Assembly: GCF_002072955.1 (NCBI RefSeq)
Contig: NZ_LPUF01000001.1
Span: 2,831,802 to 2,895,801, forward strand
Reading direction: 5' to 3'
Origin: Methyloprofundus sedimenti
GTDB lineage: Bacteria; Pseudomonadota; Gammaproteobacteria; Methylococcales; Methylomonadaceae
Length of the DNA stretch: 64,000 nucleotides
In this document: positions 8,410 to 17,186 of the stretch, in pieces
How positions within the stretch are numbered: position 1 is the stretch's first letter
Layout: each line of letters begins with the position of its first letter
The notes under the pieces: model-generated
What the model was told of the DNA's origin: nothing
Databases searched by the model: none
Seen by the model: only the letters and a program-made list of their open reading frames with translations
Made by a program: the position numbers and the translations under genes

Positions 8410-8740
8410 CGAGGTTATGCCACCAGCAAGCTTTGCTTTATACGGCCCTTCCCATAATGAACCTGTACGATGATATTGATGATTGAACATAACAACGCCC
8501 TAATGACTGCATCACTTTGCTGATGCTATTTTCTGCATGCGGCGTGATTAACAAGTGAATATGGTTTGTCATCAACATATAGGCATGTAAATCACACGCG
8601 TATTTTTGGCAGGCTGCTTTCAGGATACTCAGATAATACTGATAATCTTCATCTGCAACAAACACAGCTGCTCGATTATTGCCTCGCTGAATAACAAGCT
8701 GAGGCTGACCGGGTATGACAAATCGAGAAAGACGAGCCAT
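8410..8740 (-). pseudogene. REP-associated tyrosine transposase (RAYT), N-terminal part, frameshifted and truncated
   Basis: The frame opens MARLSRFVIPGQPQLVIQRG, the usual RAYT start, and continues to the HUH-type motif MTNHIHLLITPH and the SLGRCYVQ block. It then loses frame near 8450: the expected TGSLWEGPYKAKL is present in another frame and the protein stops early. The C-terminal half is absent here. A separate RAYT C-terminal fragment lies at 9366-9713, with a toxin-antitoxin pair between the two. Confidence 0.7.
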
Positions 8741-8816
8741 AATTTAAAAAACCTAAATTTAAATAATTTAAATAATTTGAAGAATTAAAGAAACCGGTTC
8801 TTACCCGGTAAGGTTT

Positions 8817-9111
8817 TTATTCTCTATCTGACCAATAATCTGGTAAGCGATGTAAATGAGAAACAGCCACAATTAGGATTTCTTCTTTGTTCCATATACT
8901 GATAAATAATGCCATAGGGAAACCTATGAACCAAGCACCTACGAGAATATCTACCTATCTCTTTGTATAAAAAAGGGAAATTCTGAATTCTTGCTTTAGA
9001 GAGCTCAACTTCAGTTAAAAAACGAAAACCTAAGCCGTTCTGCACGGATTCATAATATTCAAAAGCATCATCTAGCTCTGTTGCTGCTATTTTAAGAAAA
9101 GTTACTTTCAC
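8817..9111 (-). pseudogene. ParE/RelE-superfamily toxin, frameshifted near its C-terminus
   Basis: The first ~75 residues are a normal ParE-type toxin (KIAATELDDAFEYYES, GLGFRFLTEVE, then FPYGIIYQYMEQR). In the main frame the tail is nonsense ending at 8824. A one-base shift in the purine-rich run near 8890-8900 restores a family-like end, EEILIVAVSHLHRLPDYW, stopping at 8817. The C-terminal strand holds catalytic residues in this family, so the toxin is probably inactive, unless the base is a sequencing error. Its start overlaps the antitoxin stop by 4 bp. Confidence 0.65.
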
Positions 9112-9329
9112 CTTTTATAATACTTAGCAAAGACCTCCTCGCTAGGTATAGCTTCAATTTCACCTTTATTGTATGCCTCAACACGGGAACCTGCCTCTTT
9201 TGCCCAAACAGCATCAATTTTTGAGTCTGGACTATCAAGACTAAAAAGTAGTTTCTCCGCAACAATTGCACGCTCTGTTGCACTTAGCTCAAGAGCTTGG
9301 TCTAAAATCGTATTTGCTGTATTTATCAT
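9108..9329 (-). CDS. addiction-module antitoxin (small ParD/RelB-like, 'addiction module component' family)
   Basis: 73 residues, helical, with the pattern ILDQALELSATERAIVAEKL, SLDSPDSKIDAVWAKEA and SRVEAYNKGEIEAIPSEEVF that marks the short antitoxins paired with ParE-like toxins. It overlaps the toxin start by 4 bp, the usual translational coupling. It is intact although its toxin carries a frameshift. The overlap and paired families are seen directly; neutralising activity is inferred. Confidence 0.8.
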   Translation of the reverse strand: MINTANTILDQALELSATERAIVAEKLLFSLDSPDSKIDAVWAKEAGSRVEAYNKGEIEAIPSEEVFAKYYKR

Positions 9330-9365
9330 AATATTTAATCCTCTAAAAAAAATTTAGAGCATATT

Positions 9366-9713
9366 TCAATTTTTTTTATAATTTGTTGATTTCCTATCGC
9401 CACCTTTTGATTTTGGACTCGCTTGTCGTCCCGTTAATTTTTCGATCTGCTCTCTGAATTTATCATTACCAAACACCCATGCTTTATTAGTCGCCTCGCG
9501 AATTTCATCAAGCTCTTGTTCACTGGGATGATGTTTAAATAACGCCCGGTAATGAGTGTATCGTTCTTCATGATCCTTTCCGAGTACCTGATAAGCATTA
9601 TGTGCCACCAGCATCTTATCTTCTTTACCCAATGCATTTGCATGATAGCTTGACCAGGGATAATCTTCCGGTTGATATACCATACCTGCTCGTACTGAAC
9701 GTACAGGGTCCAA
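9366..9713 (-). pseudogene. RAYT transposase C-terminal fragment
   Basis: 115 residues matching only the second half of a RAYT: DPVRSVRAGMVYQPEDYPWS (family form: LNPVRAGMV..P.DY.WSS), NALGKEDKML, YRALFKHHPSE, LDEIREATNKAWVFG and EIEKLTGRQ. The HUH domain is missing because the dispersed repeat copy at 9727 abuts the 5' side. Together with 8410-8740 it may be part of one ancestral RAYT disrupted by rearrangement. Confidence 0.7.
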
Positions 9714-9726
9714 ACGTACGGGGTTA

Positions 9727-9841
9727 GGTCTTTGACTTATGAAAAAAGACTGAAAACTAAGATACCTAAGCTTCAGGGTATACCATTTTTAAAAAAATCA
9801 TAGACATAAGACATGATCCCGTCTATTTTTAAAGGGCTCTG
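9727..9841. repeat. dispersed repeat copy 2
   Basis: An uninterrupted copy of the ~115-bp repeat, from ggtctttgac to gggctctg. It lies exactly between the RAYT C-terminal fragment and the truncated 5' end of an IS3 transposase gene, so it marks a junction between two broken genes. See copies at 2078-3605 and 13058-13169. Confidence 0.8.
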
Positions 9842-10504
9842 ACCCCTTTCCATGCCACCGTAAGCATGCAAACAAGGCAGATCCTGAGCGAGACAGGTTA
9901 AAATCCAAGGTTATTGCGTTACATGAAGCGAGCCGCAGTTCAGCGGGGAGTCGTACCCTTTCTGCTCAATTAAAACAGCAAGGTGAATCTGTTGGACGCT
10001 TCAAAACACGGAGTTTAATGCAAGAAGCGGAGCTGACAAGTAAACAGCCAGGCGCACATCGTTACAAGGTGGCTGAAAAGCCATCAAACATAGCGGATAA
10101 CCACTTAAACCGTGAATTTTCTACCGAACTGGCTAATCAAGTTTGGTGTGGTGATGTCACCTATATTTGGTCGGGTACAGGCTGGATATATTTAGCATTG
10201 GTGATTGATTTAAATGCGCGCCGTATCGTGGGGTGGGCTTGCTCAACTAGTCCTGACTCAGTATTGACTACACGAGCGTTAAAATTAGCTTATGCGGCTA
10301 GAGGAGAGCCCAAGAACTTGATGTTTCATTCTGATCAGGGGTGCCATTACACCAGTAAGGTATTCCAGCAGCAATTGTCGGAATATGAGATCAAGCAAAG
10401 CATGAGTCGGCGTGGTAACTGTTGGGATAATGCACCGATGGAGCGTTGTTTTAGAAGCTTTAAATCTGAATGGATGCCTAAGACTTTTTATTCATCTCGC
10501 GAAT

Positions 10505-11500
10505 TCAAGCAATTAATGCAACACCCTGTGATTTATTTATATCAACCCCCGTTATTTGGCAAAATACTTCCCATGGAGTTCTGTAATTTAACCCTTTTCT
10601 TGGACGATGATTAAGTGCTGTAATGGCACTATCAACCTCATCTTGAGTTACCTTATCCAAAGGTTCTTTTTTAGGGAAGTATTGCCTTAATAAGCCATTG
10701 TGGTTTTCATTTAAACCTCGTTGCCACGAATGATACGGTTTGGCAAAATAAGTGCCGCAGTCAAGTGTTTTTGCAATGGCTTCATGCCCACAAAACTCAC
10801 GTCCATTATCAAAGGTAATCGTGTGAACCCAACGTTTAAAAGGCTCAAGAGCATTGATAATCGCCTCTTTCGTTAATTCAGATTCTTTACGCTCAATTGA
10901 GATGGCGAAGTTGAGCTTTGAGACCCGTTCAGTCAGCGTCACCAATACGCCTTTATGTCCTTTACCGATAACAGTATCTGCTTCCCAATCACCTAAACGC
11001 GTTTTATCATCAACCACTTGTGGTCGCTCATCAATATCAACACGGCTGGGTATCGTTCCGCGATAATCATTTTTTCCATATCGCTTACGATAAGGTTTGG
11101 CTTGATGCCTCAAATAAGTATACAAATCGCCACCGGCTGCTTTGTTAGCTAAAATATAACGGTAAATAGTCTCATGACTGACGGAGTCCTTACCTTGTTG
11201 TTTTAAGCGTCCTGAAATACAGTCAGGGCTCCATTTCTCTTTGATTAAAGGCGTTATTATCTGTTGTAACTCAGCCGTCATCTTGATGTTTTTGGGCTTA
11301 TCAATATGGCGTTGTTTAGCTATTCTCTCAGCTTGCTTGTAACGATAACCACACTGACCTGTATTACGCGTAATTTCACGTCCAATAGTCGATTTATGAC
11401 GCCCCAATGTGATGGCTATTTGATTCTTAGAAACGCCTTGTTTTAGTTGCGTATAAATGTAAAATCTTTCCTCTTGGGTTAGATGGTTAAACGTGTTCAT
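10505..11500 (-). CDS. IS30-family transposase
   Basis: 331 residues. The N-terminal helix-turn-helix region (HLTQEERFYIYTQLKQG, then ITLGRHKSTIGREI) is followed by the rve-type DDE domain: LGDWEADTVIGKGHKG holds the first aspartate, TFDNGREFCGHE the second, and the glutamate is in RGLNENHNGLLRQYFPK. It ends with LNHRPRKGLNYRTPWEVF. The stop codon lies 11 bp outside the element, so the last few residues come from the interrupted IS3 gene. The sequence is otherwise intact. Confidence 0.95.
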   Translation of the reverse strand: MNTFNHLTQEERFYIYTQLKQGVSKNQIAITLGRHKSTIGREITRNTGQCGYRYKQAERIAKQRHIDKPKNIKMTAELQQIITPLIKEKWSPDCISGRLKQQGKDSVSHETIYRYILANKAAGGDLYTYLRHQAKPYRKRYGKNDYRGTIPSRVDIDERPQVVDDKTRLGDWEADTVIGKGHKGVLVTLTERVSKLNFAISIERKESELTKEAIINALEPFKRWVHTITFDNGREFCGHEAIAKTLDCGTYFAKPYHSWQRGLNENHNGLLRQYFPKKEPLDKVTQDEVDSAITALNHRPRKGLNYRTPWEVFCQITGVDINKSQGVALIA

Positions 11501-11574
11501 TGAGCACCTCTTTTTAGTTTCAGGTTTTAGTCGACGGAAACTATACCATCTAACCCTTTAAAGAGGTGTTGCAG
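10516..11574 (-). mobile_element. IS30-family insertion sequence, complete, inside IS3
   Basis: About 1,059 bp. The ends share tgcaacacc (10517 on the plus strand, 11573 on the minus strand). The interrupted IS3 gene supplies the uninterrupted target: the 3 bp tta is found on both sides (10513-10515 and 11575-11577), fitting the short duplication of IS30 elements. It carries one intact transposase gene on the minus strand. It is younger than the IS3 copy it interrupts. Confidence 0.9.
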
Positions 11575-11757
11575 TTATTATATGAATTCGGGTCTTATGA
11601 ACAGGCAGAGAAAGATATTATGCAATACATCAAGTATTACAATAGTTTCCGTGTACATAGTTATAACAATTATTTAACCCCAATCCAAGCGGAGAAAGAA
11701 GCCGCTTAAAAAACCGATCGTTATGTACGAATTTACTTGACCACTACAAATGCCCCC

Positions 11758-11830
11758 TTTGGTTTCTTTGGTTTCTTTGGTTTCTTTGGTTTCTTTGGTT
11801 TCTTTGGTTTCTTTGGTTTCTTTGGTTTTT
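11758..11830. repeat. 9-bp tandem repeat (ggtttcttt), about eight units
   Basis: Perfect direct repeats of the 9-mer ggtttcttt, with a degenerate unit at the right end, lie between the IS3 right end and the methyltransferase stop codon. The unit is a multiple of three but is not inside a recognised gene. Such an array can vary in length by slippage. Confidence 0.9.
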
Positions 11831-11847
11831 ACCTTTGGTTTTGTTCG

Positions 11848-12831
11848 TTAGATATTTTTGGCAATAAGTCTAATGGAATCATACTTATACGTCTTAGATG
11901 AAAACATAGATTTAAGTAAAAGCTTCCAAGCTCGCAATTTGAAGTTCGGTTTAGAATTTACGTCTGCACTGCATGTTTTAAAGGAATGCCATATTTCTTC
12001 CTCGTTTTTCAACCATGAATTAGAAAACTGCCGACAAAACCCACGATATTTCGTTGAAATCACATTGAAGCCATGCTTCGAAAGAATTGAATTGAGACTA
12101 GAGTTTGTAAAGAAATTCAAATGCCGAGGAATATCAGACCATGGCCATGCAGCTTTATAGTCTTTAAAACCATGAGACATACAGTTGGGTGTTTCAACAA
12201 TAAAAACACCATTAGTTTTCAAAATACTTTTAACATTGGAAATTGCGGTATTTACGTCGAGACAATGCTCAAGAACATGGGACATAAGAACGACATCGTA
12301 TTTGCTATTTAAGATGACTTTAGGCAATTCTTCAGCTGTTCCGTCAAAAACATTCAAACCAGCTTTCTTTGAGGCTTTCCTAGCTTCTGGATCAGGCTCT
12401 ACTCCAGTTGCAGAAAATCCTTTCTCAATAAACTTCAGTAAATTACCACCACTTCCACAGCCTATTTCTAATATTGTGAGAGAATCTCCTTGTAACAAAG
12501 ACATAGCATCATGTGGCATTAAGTCTTCTCCCCTGTCAATACGCCAAGACACATGTGTGCGTAATTTATCAAAAAACGACACTTTTTCTTCAAGTTTACC
12601 AACATTTATTGCGCTATCCTGATGTGTGTAATAGCTATCAAGTTCGTAAAAACTTGATACTTTTTCCTTTGTCGGTCGTTCCCAAACCTGTCCGTAGTCA
12701 CATACGTCACACCAATAAACTTCATATAATTCAGATTTAATTGGCTTTCTATAATCACAAGGTGCTGAAAACAATATATATGTTTGATGACCACAAATCG
12801 GACATCCTTCCAAGTTATTTTTAACTTCCAT
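11848..12831 (-). CDS. class I SAM-dependent methyltransferase with N-terminal zinc-binding motif
   Basis: About 327 residues. The N-terminus has CPICG and CDVCDYGQ, a zinc-ribbon-like pair typical of methyltransferases acting on sugars or small molecules. The Methyltransf_23 Rossmann core follows: LEIGCGSGGNLLKF (motif I), GVEPDPEA, then LMSHVLEHCLD and GVFIVETPNC. Substrate unknown. The start at 12831 is chosen because AGGAGA lies 4 nt upstream; the frame is open to an ATG at 12849. The gene begins just after an attC-like site and its stop overlaps ATCTAAC, which fits the R'' consensus, so it lies like an integron cassette ORF. Confidence 0.8.
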   Translation of the reverse strand: MEVKNNLEGCPICGHQTYILFSAPCDYRKPIKSELYEVYWCDVCDYGQVWERPTKEKVSSFYELDSYYTHQDSAINVGKLEEKVSFFDKLRTHVSWRIDRGEDLMPHDAMSLLQGDSLTILEIGCGSGGNLLKFIEKGFSATGVEPDPEARKASKKAGLNVFDGTAEELPKVILNSKYDVVLMSHVLEHCLDVNTAISNVKSILKTNGVFIVETPNCMSHGFKDYKAAWPWSDIPRHLNFFTNSSLNSILSKHGFNVISTKYRGFCRQFSNSWLKNEEEIWHSFKTCSADVNSKPNFKLRAWKLLLKSMFSSKTYKYDSIRLIAKNI

Positions 12832-12846
12832 ACTTTCTCCTAATGA

Positions 12847-12941
12847 CATCTAATGCCGAGTTGAGGCGCCAGTTTGCCCTATAATCAGCCTGGCGGGATG
12901 TATTATCGGGCAAACTGGTCGCCTCGAACGGTTTGTTATCG
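12847..12941 (-). other. attC-like integron recombination site
   Basis: On the minus strand the site runs from ataacaaaccgttc to actcggcattagatg. It folds as an imperfect hairpin: gaggcg-a-ccagtttgccc pairs with gggcaaactgg-cgcctc, leaving one extra unpaired A, the extrahelical-base hallmark of attC. The outer boxes fit loosely: the left has TAAC, while the right reads attagat instead of GTTRRRY. It stands immediately upstream of the methyltransferase, where the previous cassette's attC would be. Confidence 0.6.
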
Positions 12942-12980
12942 GCTCCCGGAGCTTGCGTAGGGTGGTGTTGACTGGCATGA

Positions 12981-13042
12981 TAGTCAGCTAGCTGGTGAAA
13001 GTCCAGCCTTTGCCCTGTGAGAAGGGAAAAAGTAGGCGAAAG
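12981..13042 (+). repeat. group II intron 5' fragment
   Basis: These 62 bases match the reverse complement of 63939-64000 (inside the group II intron at the right edge) at 59 positions, with three substitutions. The match ends abruptly after gcgaaag, and repeat copy 3 begins about 15 bp later. The fragment probably starts some bases before 12981, but the equivalent intron DNA lies outside the window. It is a remnant of domain I with no reverse transcriptase gene. Confidence 0.8.
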
Positions 13043-13057
13043 AAACGTACAGGGTTA

Positions 13058-13169
13058 GGTCTTTGATTTATGAAAAAAAGACTAAAAATTAAGATACCTA
13101 AGCTTCAGGGTATACCATTCTTTTTAAAAATCATAGAGATAAGACCTGATCCCGTCTCAAAGGGCTCTG
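13058..13169. repeat. dispersed repeat copy 3
   Basis: An uninterrupted copy of the ~115-bp repeat, from ggtctttgat to gggctctg, closer to copy 1 than to copy 2. It lies between the group II intron fragment and a hypothetical membrane protein gene. All three copies share the taagcttcagggtatacc core. Confidence 0.8.
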
Positions 13170-13197
13170 ACCCTGAAGTACTGACCCTGAAGTATCA

Positions 13198-13584
13198 TTA
13201 AGGTAAAAATTGTAAGAACATGAGGAAAAGACCAATTGTAAAAATAAAACAAATAATAACAGCTAACAACATAAATCTTGTAAGTGCTTTAAGTTCTGGA
13301 AAATCTTTAAGCCCTATAGCATGAGCACTTTTTGTCACTTTCCGCGCATTATATTGAATAGCCTTATCACTTTTAAAGAAAAGAACAACAATAAATAAAT
13401 TTGGTATCATAGCTAATAATAGACCATAAGCTAATTGTGGGCTTTCACCTATATTTTTAATACAATATGATGCAAGTGCGGATGCAAAAGTTATAGTCAC
13501 AAAAACTAAGTTCCGAGCAAAATTCCAATTAAATTTATACAACTCTGTAAAATATTCTAGCTTTTTCCAACCATCCTCATCCAT
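13198..13584 (-). CDS. hypothetical membrane protein
   Basis: 128 residues of no recognised family. Three hydrophobic segments are visible: about residues 25-42, 52-69 and 105-126. Between the second and third is a charged loop (FFKSDKAIQYNARKVTKSAH). AAAGGATAATAAA precedes the ATG, giving a fair ribosome-binding site. It stands alone between repeat copy 3 and the downstream end of the N-ATPase operon, about 260 bp from atpG. The intergenic stretch 13585-13847 shows nothing recognisable. Confidence 0.5.
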   Translation of the reverse strand: MDEDGWKKLEYFTELYKFNWNFARNLVFVTITFASALASYCIKNIGESPQLAYGLLLAMIPNLFIVVLFFKSDKAIQYNARKVTKSAHAIGLKDFPELKALTRFMLLAVIICFIFTIGLFLMFLQFLP

Positions 13585-13847
13585 TTTATTATCCTTTTTT
13601 CAGCCTTATTCGTAATTAATTGTAAAGCATAACAGTATTATTCTCAGGGCGCTTCGCTGACGCACATTCACCCAGAAATTACATGATATTCACCGACAAA
13701 TCAGGCACATCTGCCTGCTGTTCAATTTATCCTGATAATTGATACTAACCGCTTAATCGGATATTCGAATAAATTAACGTCCAACATAGTTCTTTTCAAT
13801 TACCACGTCAACTCAAGTTTTACACTACAAAATAACCCGGTCCTTTT

Positions 13848-14669
13848 TCAGTAATCCGCAGGCGAAGCATTCAACAAAATTACTTCAATTTCTTCGGTGA
13901 TTTCCTCTTGCCGGTATATCTGACTCTTTTTGTGTAATTTTTCGGTGGCTTCATCCAGATGCCTGACGGCATTATCCAGATGTTGTAAGCGTTGATTGTT
14001 TTCTGCCGCCAACGAAGTATATAAAATATCCTGTAGAGCGCTAAGCACATACTGATCAACCAGTTCGAGCAAAAACTGCGACGGTTGTAGATTTAACAAT
14101 GGCTCATTTTTATACTCTGAACTTCGCTTAATATCCTTAAACGGCGGTAATAATGTTTTCAGCGTTATATTCAAATGTTCATCCTGATGAAATAACACCG
14201 ATAAGTTGAATAACTCGTATTGATTATGCAGCTGGCTGATAGCATCGCTCACGCTGTTTAATACCTGACTAATTTCATCACTGCTATTTGCGCCGGATAG
14301 CTCTGTAAAGGCGATATTGGTGTTTTGCAATCGAGCACATAATCGGCTCCCCACGGCAATAACACTATCAGCTGATGCTTGTGTCAGTTGTTCAATCAAG
14401 CTTTCATTAAGATTACCGCAAAATCCTCGTTCGGAACCGATAATAATCACGATTAATGGCGTACTGATTTTTAGCTCTGGCAAACCCGGATAAAACTGTA
14501 GAAAATCTGCTGCGACGGTTTCAATATGCTGTACGACCAGGCTTTGTGCCTGACGCAGTCTAATCAGTTTATGCATATCCATAAACGCCATATTTTTCAG
14601 CGAATGCAGGATGCTGCGAATTTCCGTCAGGTGCGCAATATGCTGTTGCAGTGCGCGACTTTGGCTCAT
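13848..14669 (-). CDS. atpG: N-type ATPase, gamma subunit
   Basis: 273 residues. The gamma subunit is the central rotor stalk that couples the c-ring to the alpha/beta hexamer. The N-terminal coiled coil ([20 protein letters not shown]) and the conserved [17 protein letters not shown] segment are family marks; the C-terminal helix ([20 protein letters not shown], then [15 protein letters not shown]) closes the coil. It overlaps the end of atpA by 4 bp (ATGA) and is the last gene of the operon, the normal place in N-ATPase clusters. The sequence is divergent from housekeeping gamma, as usual for N-ATPases. Confidence 0.85.
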   Translation of the reverse strand: MSQSRALQQHIAHLTEIRSILHSLKNMAFMDMHKLIRLRQAQSLVVQHIETVAADFLQFYPGLPELKISTPLIVIIIGSERGFCGNLNESLIEQLTQASADSVIAVGSRLCARLQNTNIAFTELSGANSSDEISQVLNSVSDAISQLHNQYELFNLSVLFHQDEHLNITLKTLLPPFKDIKRSSEYKNEPLLNLQPSQFLLELVDQYVLSALQDILYTSLAAENNQRLQHLDNAVRHLDEATEKLHKKSQIYRQEEITEEIEVILLNASPADY

Positions 14670-16165
14670 GCTGCGTTTGCTTGTTTATCAGACAGGACAT
14701 TAATCAGCAATTGTCGCCATTCCTGTAAGTCGCTGTTTAATGCTAAAGGCGATTCTTTTACTGTCTGTTTTAAGCGTACCAACTCGCCAGCTATTTGAGC
14801 CGGTTGCAAAGTATCAAGTAAGCCGTCGTTATAGGCAATCAGCCAGGCGAGTTGAAATTCACTGCTTTCCGGCGCTAACCGATCCTGTTTTAACAGTTCG
14901 CGTAGCAAACGGCCGCGTTTGATCCGCGCTTCCATTGATGCTTCCAGTTTTTGCCCGAAACGGGAAAAGCTTTCCAGTTCCAGAAACTGCAAATATTCCA
15001 GTTTGATTTTGCCCGCTTGATCACGAATTGCCGGGTGCTGGGTTTTACCGCCTATTCGGGACACCGACTTACTAATGTCTATAGCTGGCCGAAAGCCGGA
15101 AGCAAACAAGTCGCTATCCAGATAAATCTGTCCGTCGGTAATGGAAATCAGATTAGTTGGAATATAGGCGGCTATTTCGCCCTGTTTAGTCTCGACAATA
15201 GGCAATGCGGTCATGCTGCCACCACCATGATCGGCATTCAATCGGGTCGAACGTTCAAGTAATCGGGAATGCACGAAAAATATATCCCCCGGATAAGCTT
15301 CGCGGCCCGGAGGGCGGCGTAATAATAAGGATAATTCACGATAAGTGCGTGCATGCGTTGCCAGATCATCATAAACAATCAACGTATCACGGCCTTGTTG
15401 CATCCAGTATTCGGCCAACGCACAACCGGCAAATGGGGCGATATATTGCAGACCCGGCAAAGCGGTTGCTTCGGCAACCACACAAACGGTGTAATCCAGT
15501 GCATCATGCTGGCGTAGCAGCTCGATAGTATTGACGATAGCCGAGCGTTTTTGACCAATCAATACATAGATGCAAAAGACATTTTTACCTTTCTGATTGA
15601 TCACGGTATCTATCGCCAAAGCACTGCGCCCCGTGCCTTCATCACCGACCAGTAACTGCCTCTGGCCTTTTCCAATCGGAATCAGCGTATCAATAATTTT
15701 AATGCCGGTGTACAGTGGTTCACGGACAAATTCGCGCGCGATAATCGGCGGCGAGGCTTGCTCCAGATTACCACGTACGACATAAGCGGGCTTATTTTGT
15801 CCATCCAACGGCGCACCTAGCGGATCTATGACTCGGCCTAAAAAGGTATCGCCAACCGGTACACTCAATGCATTCCGGGCAAGATGAACCAAAGTGCCTG
15901 CGGTGAGTGCTTCAGTTTGATAGAACAAAATGGCACCAATCAGTTCGCGGTTAAGATCGAAAACCATTGCGCGACTGCCATCGGCAAACATCAGCATATC
16001 TTCAATAGCCGCCGACGGCAGCCCCTTGATCCAGGTAATACCATCGCCCACAGACACTACTATACCCTGCTCTTTAACGTGTAATCTGGGCTGATAGCGA
16101 TTTAGCCATGCATGCTGTTTTTTTAATAACGCACTGTCAGCATATAAACCCGCGTCAGAAATCAT
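14666..16165 (-). CDS. atpA: N-type ATPase, alpha subunit
   Basis: About 499 residues. Alpha forms the F1 hexamer with beta and carries non-catalytic nucleotide sites. The beta-barrel, nucleotide-binding and C-terminal domains are all present ([54 protein letters not shown]). The P-loop reads GDEGTGRSA, so the usual lysine is an arginine (R185 counted from the upstream in-frame start at 16180). The ATG at 16165 is chosen because GGAG lies 7 nt upstream. It overlaps atpF slightly and atpG by 4 bp. Confidence 0.9.
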   Translation of the reverse strand: MISDAGLYADSALLKKQHAWLNRYQPRLHVKEQGIVVSVGDGITWIKGLPSAAIEDMLMFADGSRAMVFDLNRELIGAILFYQTEALTAGTLVHLARNALSVPVGDTFLGRVIDPLGAPLDGQNKPAYVVRGNLEQASPPIIAREFVREPLYTGIKIIDTLIPIGKGQRQLLVGDEGTGRSALAIDTVINQKGKNVFCIYVLIGQKRSAIVNTIELLRQHDALDYTVCVVAEATALPGLQYIAPFAGCALAEYWMQQGRDTLIVYDDLATHARTYRELSLLLRRPPGREAYPGDIFFVHSRLLERSTRLNADHGGGSMTALPIVETKQGEIAAYIPTNLISITDGQIYLDSDLFASGFRPAIDISKSVSRIGGKTQHPAIRDQAGKIKLEYLQFLELESFSRFGQKLEASMEARIKRGRLLRELLKQDRLAPESSEFQLAWLIAYNDGLLDTLQPAQIAGELVRLKQTVKESPLALNSDLQEWRQLLINVLSDKQANAA

Positions 16166-16901
16166 CAGCAAACTCCGCAAAACCGCTTAATTCATACTGC
16201 AGATTGGCATGCAATACCCAGGCATCTTTATCAATTTTGAGTCCGGCAATAAGTGCCGGATCCAGGCTGTATTGAAACTTTAAGGGTTTATCGATTAATG
16301 CAGTAAACTTACTTTCCAGTTGCTGTACCTGTCTTTCACTGAGCGGATAAACGCTGCTAACATGAATAGTCAGTGTGGCGTCGTTTTCCGTGGTTTGCAA
16401 AATTGATTGGCAGGCTTTTGGAAGTTGCTTTAACTGGCTCAGCAAGACGTCAAACAGACGCGATTCCAATTCCGGCCCGGCCGTTTGTTGCAGTAATAAG
16501 GTCGCAAAACGCGCACCATTTTGCAGCGCTAAAGTTTGCTGATGGCGCTGTAATTCCTGTTGTTGCCGTTGCAAGGCCGCCTGATTTTTACTGCGCTCCT
16601 GCTCCAGTTCTTTGTGTAATATTAATAAATGATGCTGCCGTTCTGTTTCCATTTGCTGATGCAATTGGGTCATGGCACTTTGCTTTTCCAGATTCCATTC
16701 CTGTAAACGATTGCCGTAACTTTTCTTCAGTTCTTCGGCTTCCTGACGCATTTTTGCAGCTTCGGCTAAAGATTGATCAATATGCTCTTTGCGTTGGGCA
16801 ATAATATTACGCACAGGCTTGTAAAACAAACGCTGTAGTATCCAGACCAGAATCAGAAAATTGATGATTTCCAGTGAAAAAGTGGACAGATTAAATTCCA
16901 T
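16155..16901 (-). CDS. atpF: N-type ATPase, b subunit with delta-like C-terminal extension
   Basis: 248 residues, longer than a normal ~160-residue b. A single N-terminal membrane helix ([19 protein letters not shown]) leads into a long charged coiled coil (about 35-120), followed by a domain resembling the delta/OSCP subunit ([23 protein letters not shown], then a late [18 protein letters not shown] region). N-ATPase operons lack a separate delta gene and use this extended b, as here. It lies between atpE and atpA and forms the peripheral stalk. Confidence 0.85.
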   Translation of the reverse strand: MEFNLSTFSLEIINFLILVWILQRLFYKPVRNIIAQRKEHIDQSLAEAAKMRQEAEELKKSYGNRLQEWNLEKQSAMTQLHQQMETERQHHLLILHKELEQERSKNQAALQRQQQELQRHQQTLALQNGARFATLLLQQTAGPELESRLFDVLLSQLKQLPKACQSILQTTENDATLTIHVSSVYPLSERQVQQLESKFTALIDKPLKFQYSLDPALIAGLKIDKDAWVLHANLQYELSGFAEFADDF

Positions 16902-16916
16902 CGTGAGCCGTCCTGA

Positions 16917-17186
16917 TTAATGAATGATATAAGCGAGCAAGGGGTTTTTAAACAACACGATCAAGATAATGACCAAACAATAAATCGCCAGTGACTCAAT
17001 CATCGCCAGACCAATAAACAGCGTACGCATAATTGAGCGCTCTGACTCAGGCTGTCGAGCTAATGCCTCCAGCGCACTGCTAATAGCTTTGCCCATTGCC
17101 AGGGCAGGCCCTAATACACCAATAGCAATGCCAATGACAGCGGCAACAGTTGAACCTAATACTATCAAGGTAATTTCGTTCATCAT
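16917..17186 (-). CDS. atpE: N-type ATPase, c subunit (membrane rotor)
   Basis: 89 residues, two membrane helices joined by the polar loop ARQPES. The c-ring carries the translocated ion. Helix 2 has the ion-binding E64 followed by S65 and Y69 (MIESLAIYCLV). In helix 1 the position that is glutamine in Na+ c-subunits and usually glutamate in N-ATPases is methionine (M31 in GPALAMGKAI), so the ligand set looks reduced and ion choice is uncertain. The start overlaps the atpB stop (TAATG), and a second ATG follows at once. Confidence 0.9.
   Translation of the reverse strand: MMNEITLIVLGSTVAAVIGIAIGVLGPALAMGKAISSALEALARQPESERSIMRTLFIGLAMIESLAIYCLVIILIVLFKNPLLAYIIH

Larger units (their letters stand above)
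9862..11709 (+). pseudogene. IS3-family transposase OrfB, 5'-truncated and interrupted by IS30
   Basis: An open frame without its original start runs from about 9862 to 10515, is interrupted by the IS30 element, and resumes at 11578 to a TAA at 11707-11709. The segments carry HEASRSSAGSRTLSAQLK, the rve catalytic region (WCGDVTYIWSGTGWIYLA, FHSDQGCHYTS) and SMSRRGNCWDNAPMERCFRS; the tail after the insertion reads YEFGSYEQAEKDIMQYI, ending EKEAA. The IS3 right end (ccactaca near 11748) is still recognisable. The IS3 copy is dead twice over: 5' truncation beside repeat copy 2, and the IS30 insertion. Confidence 0.85.
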
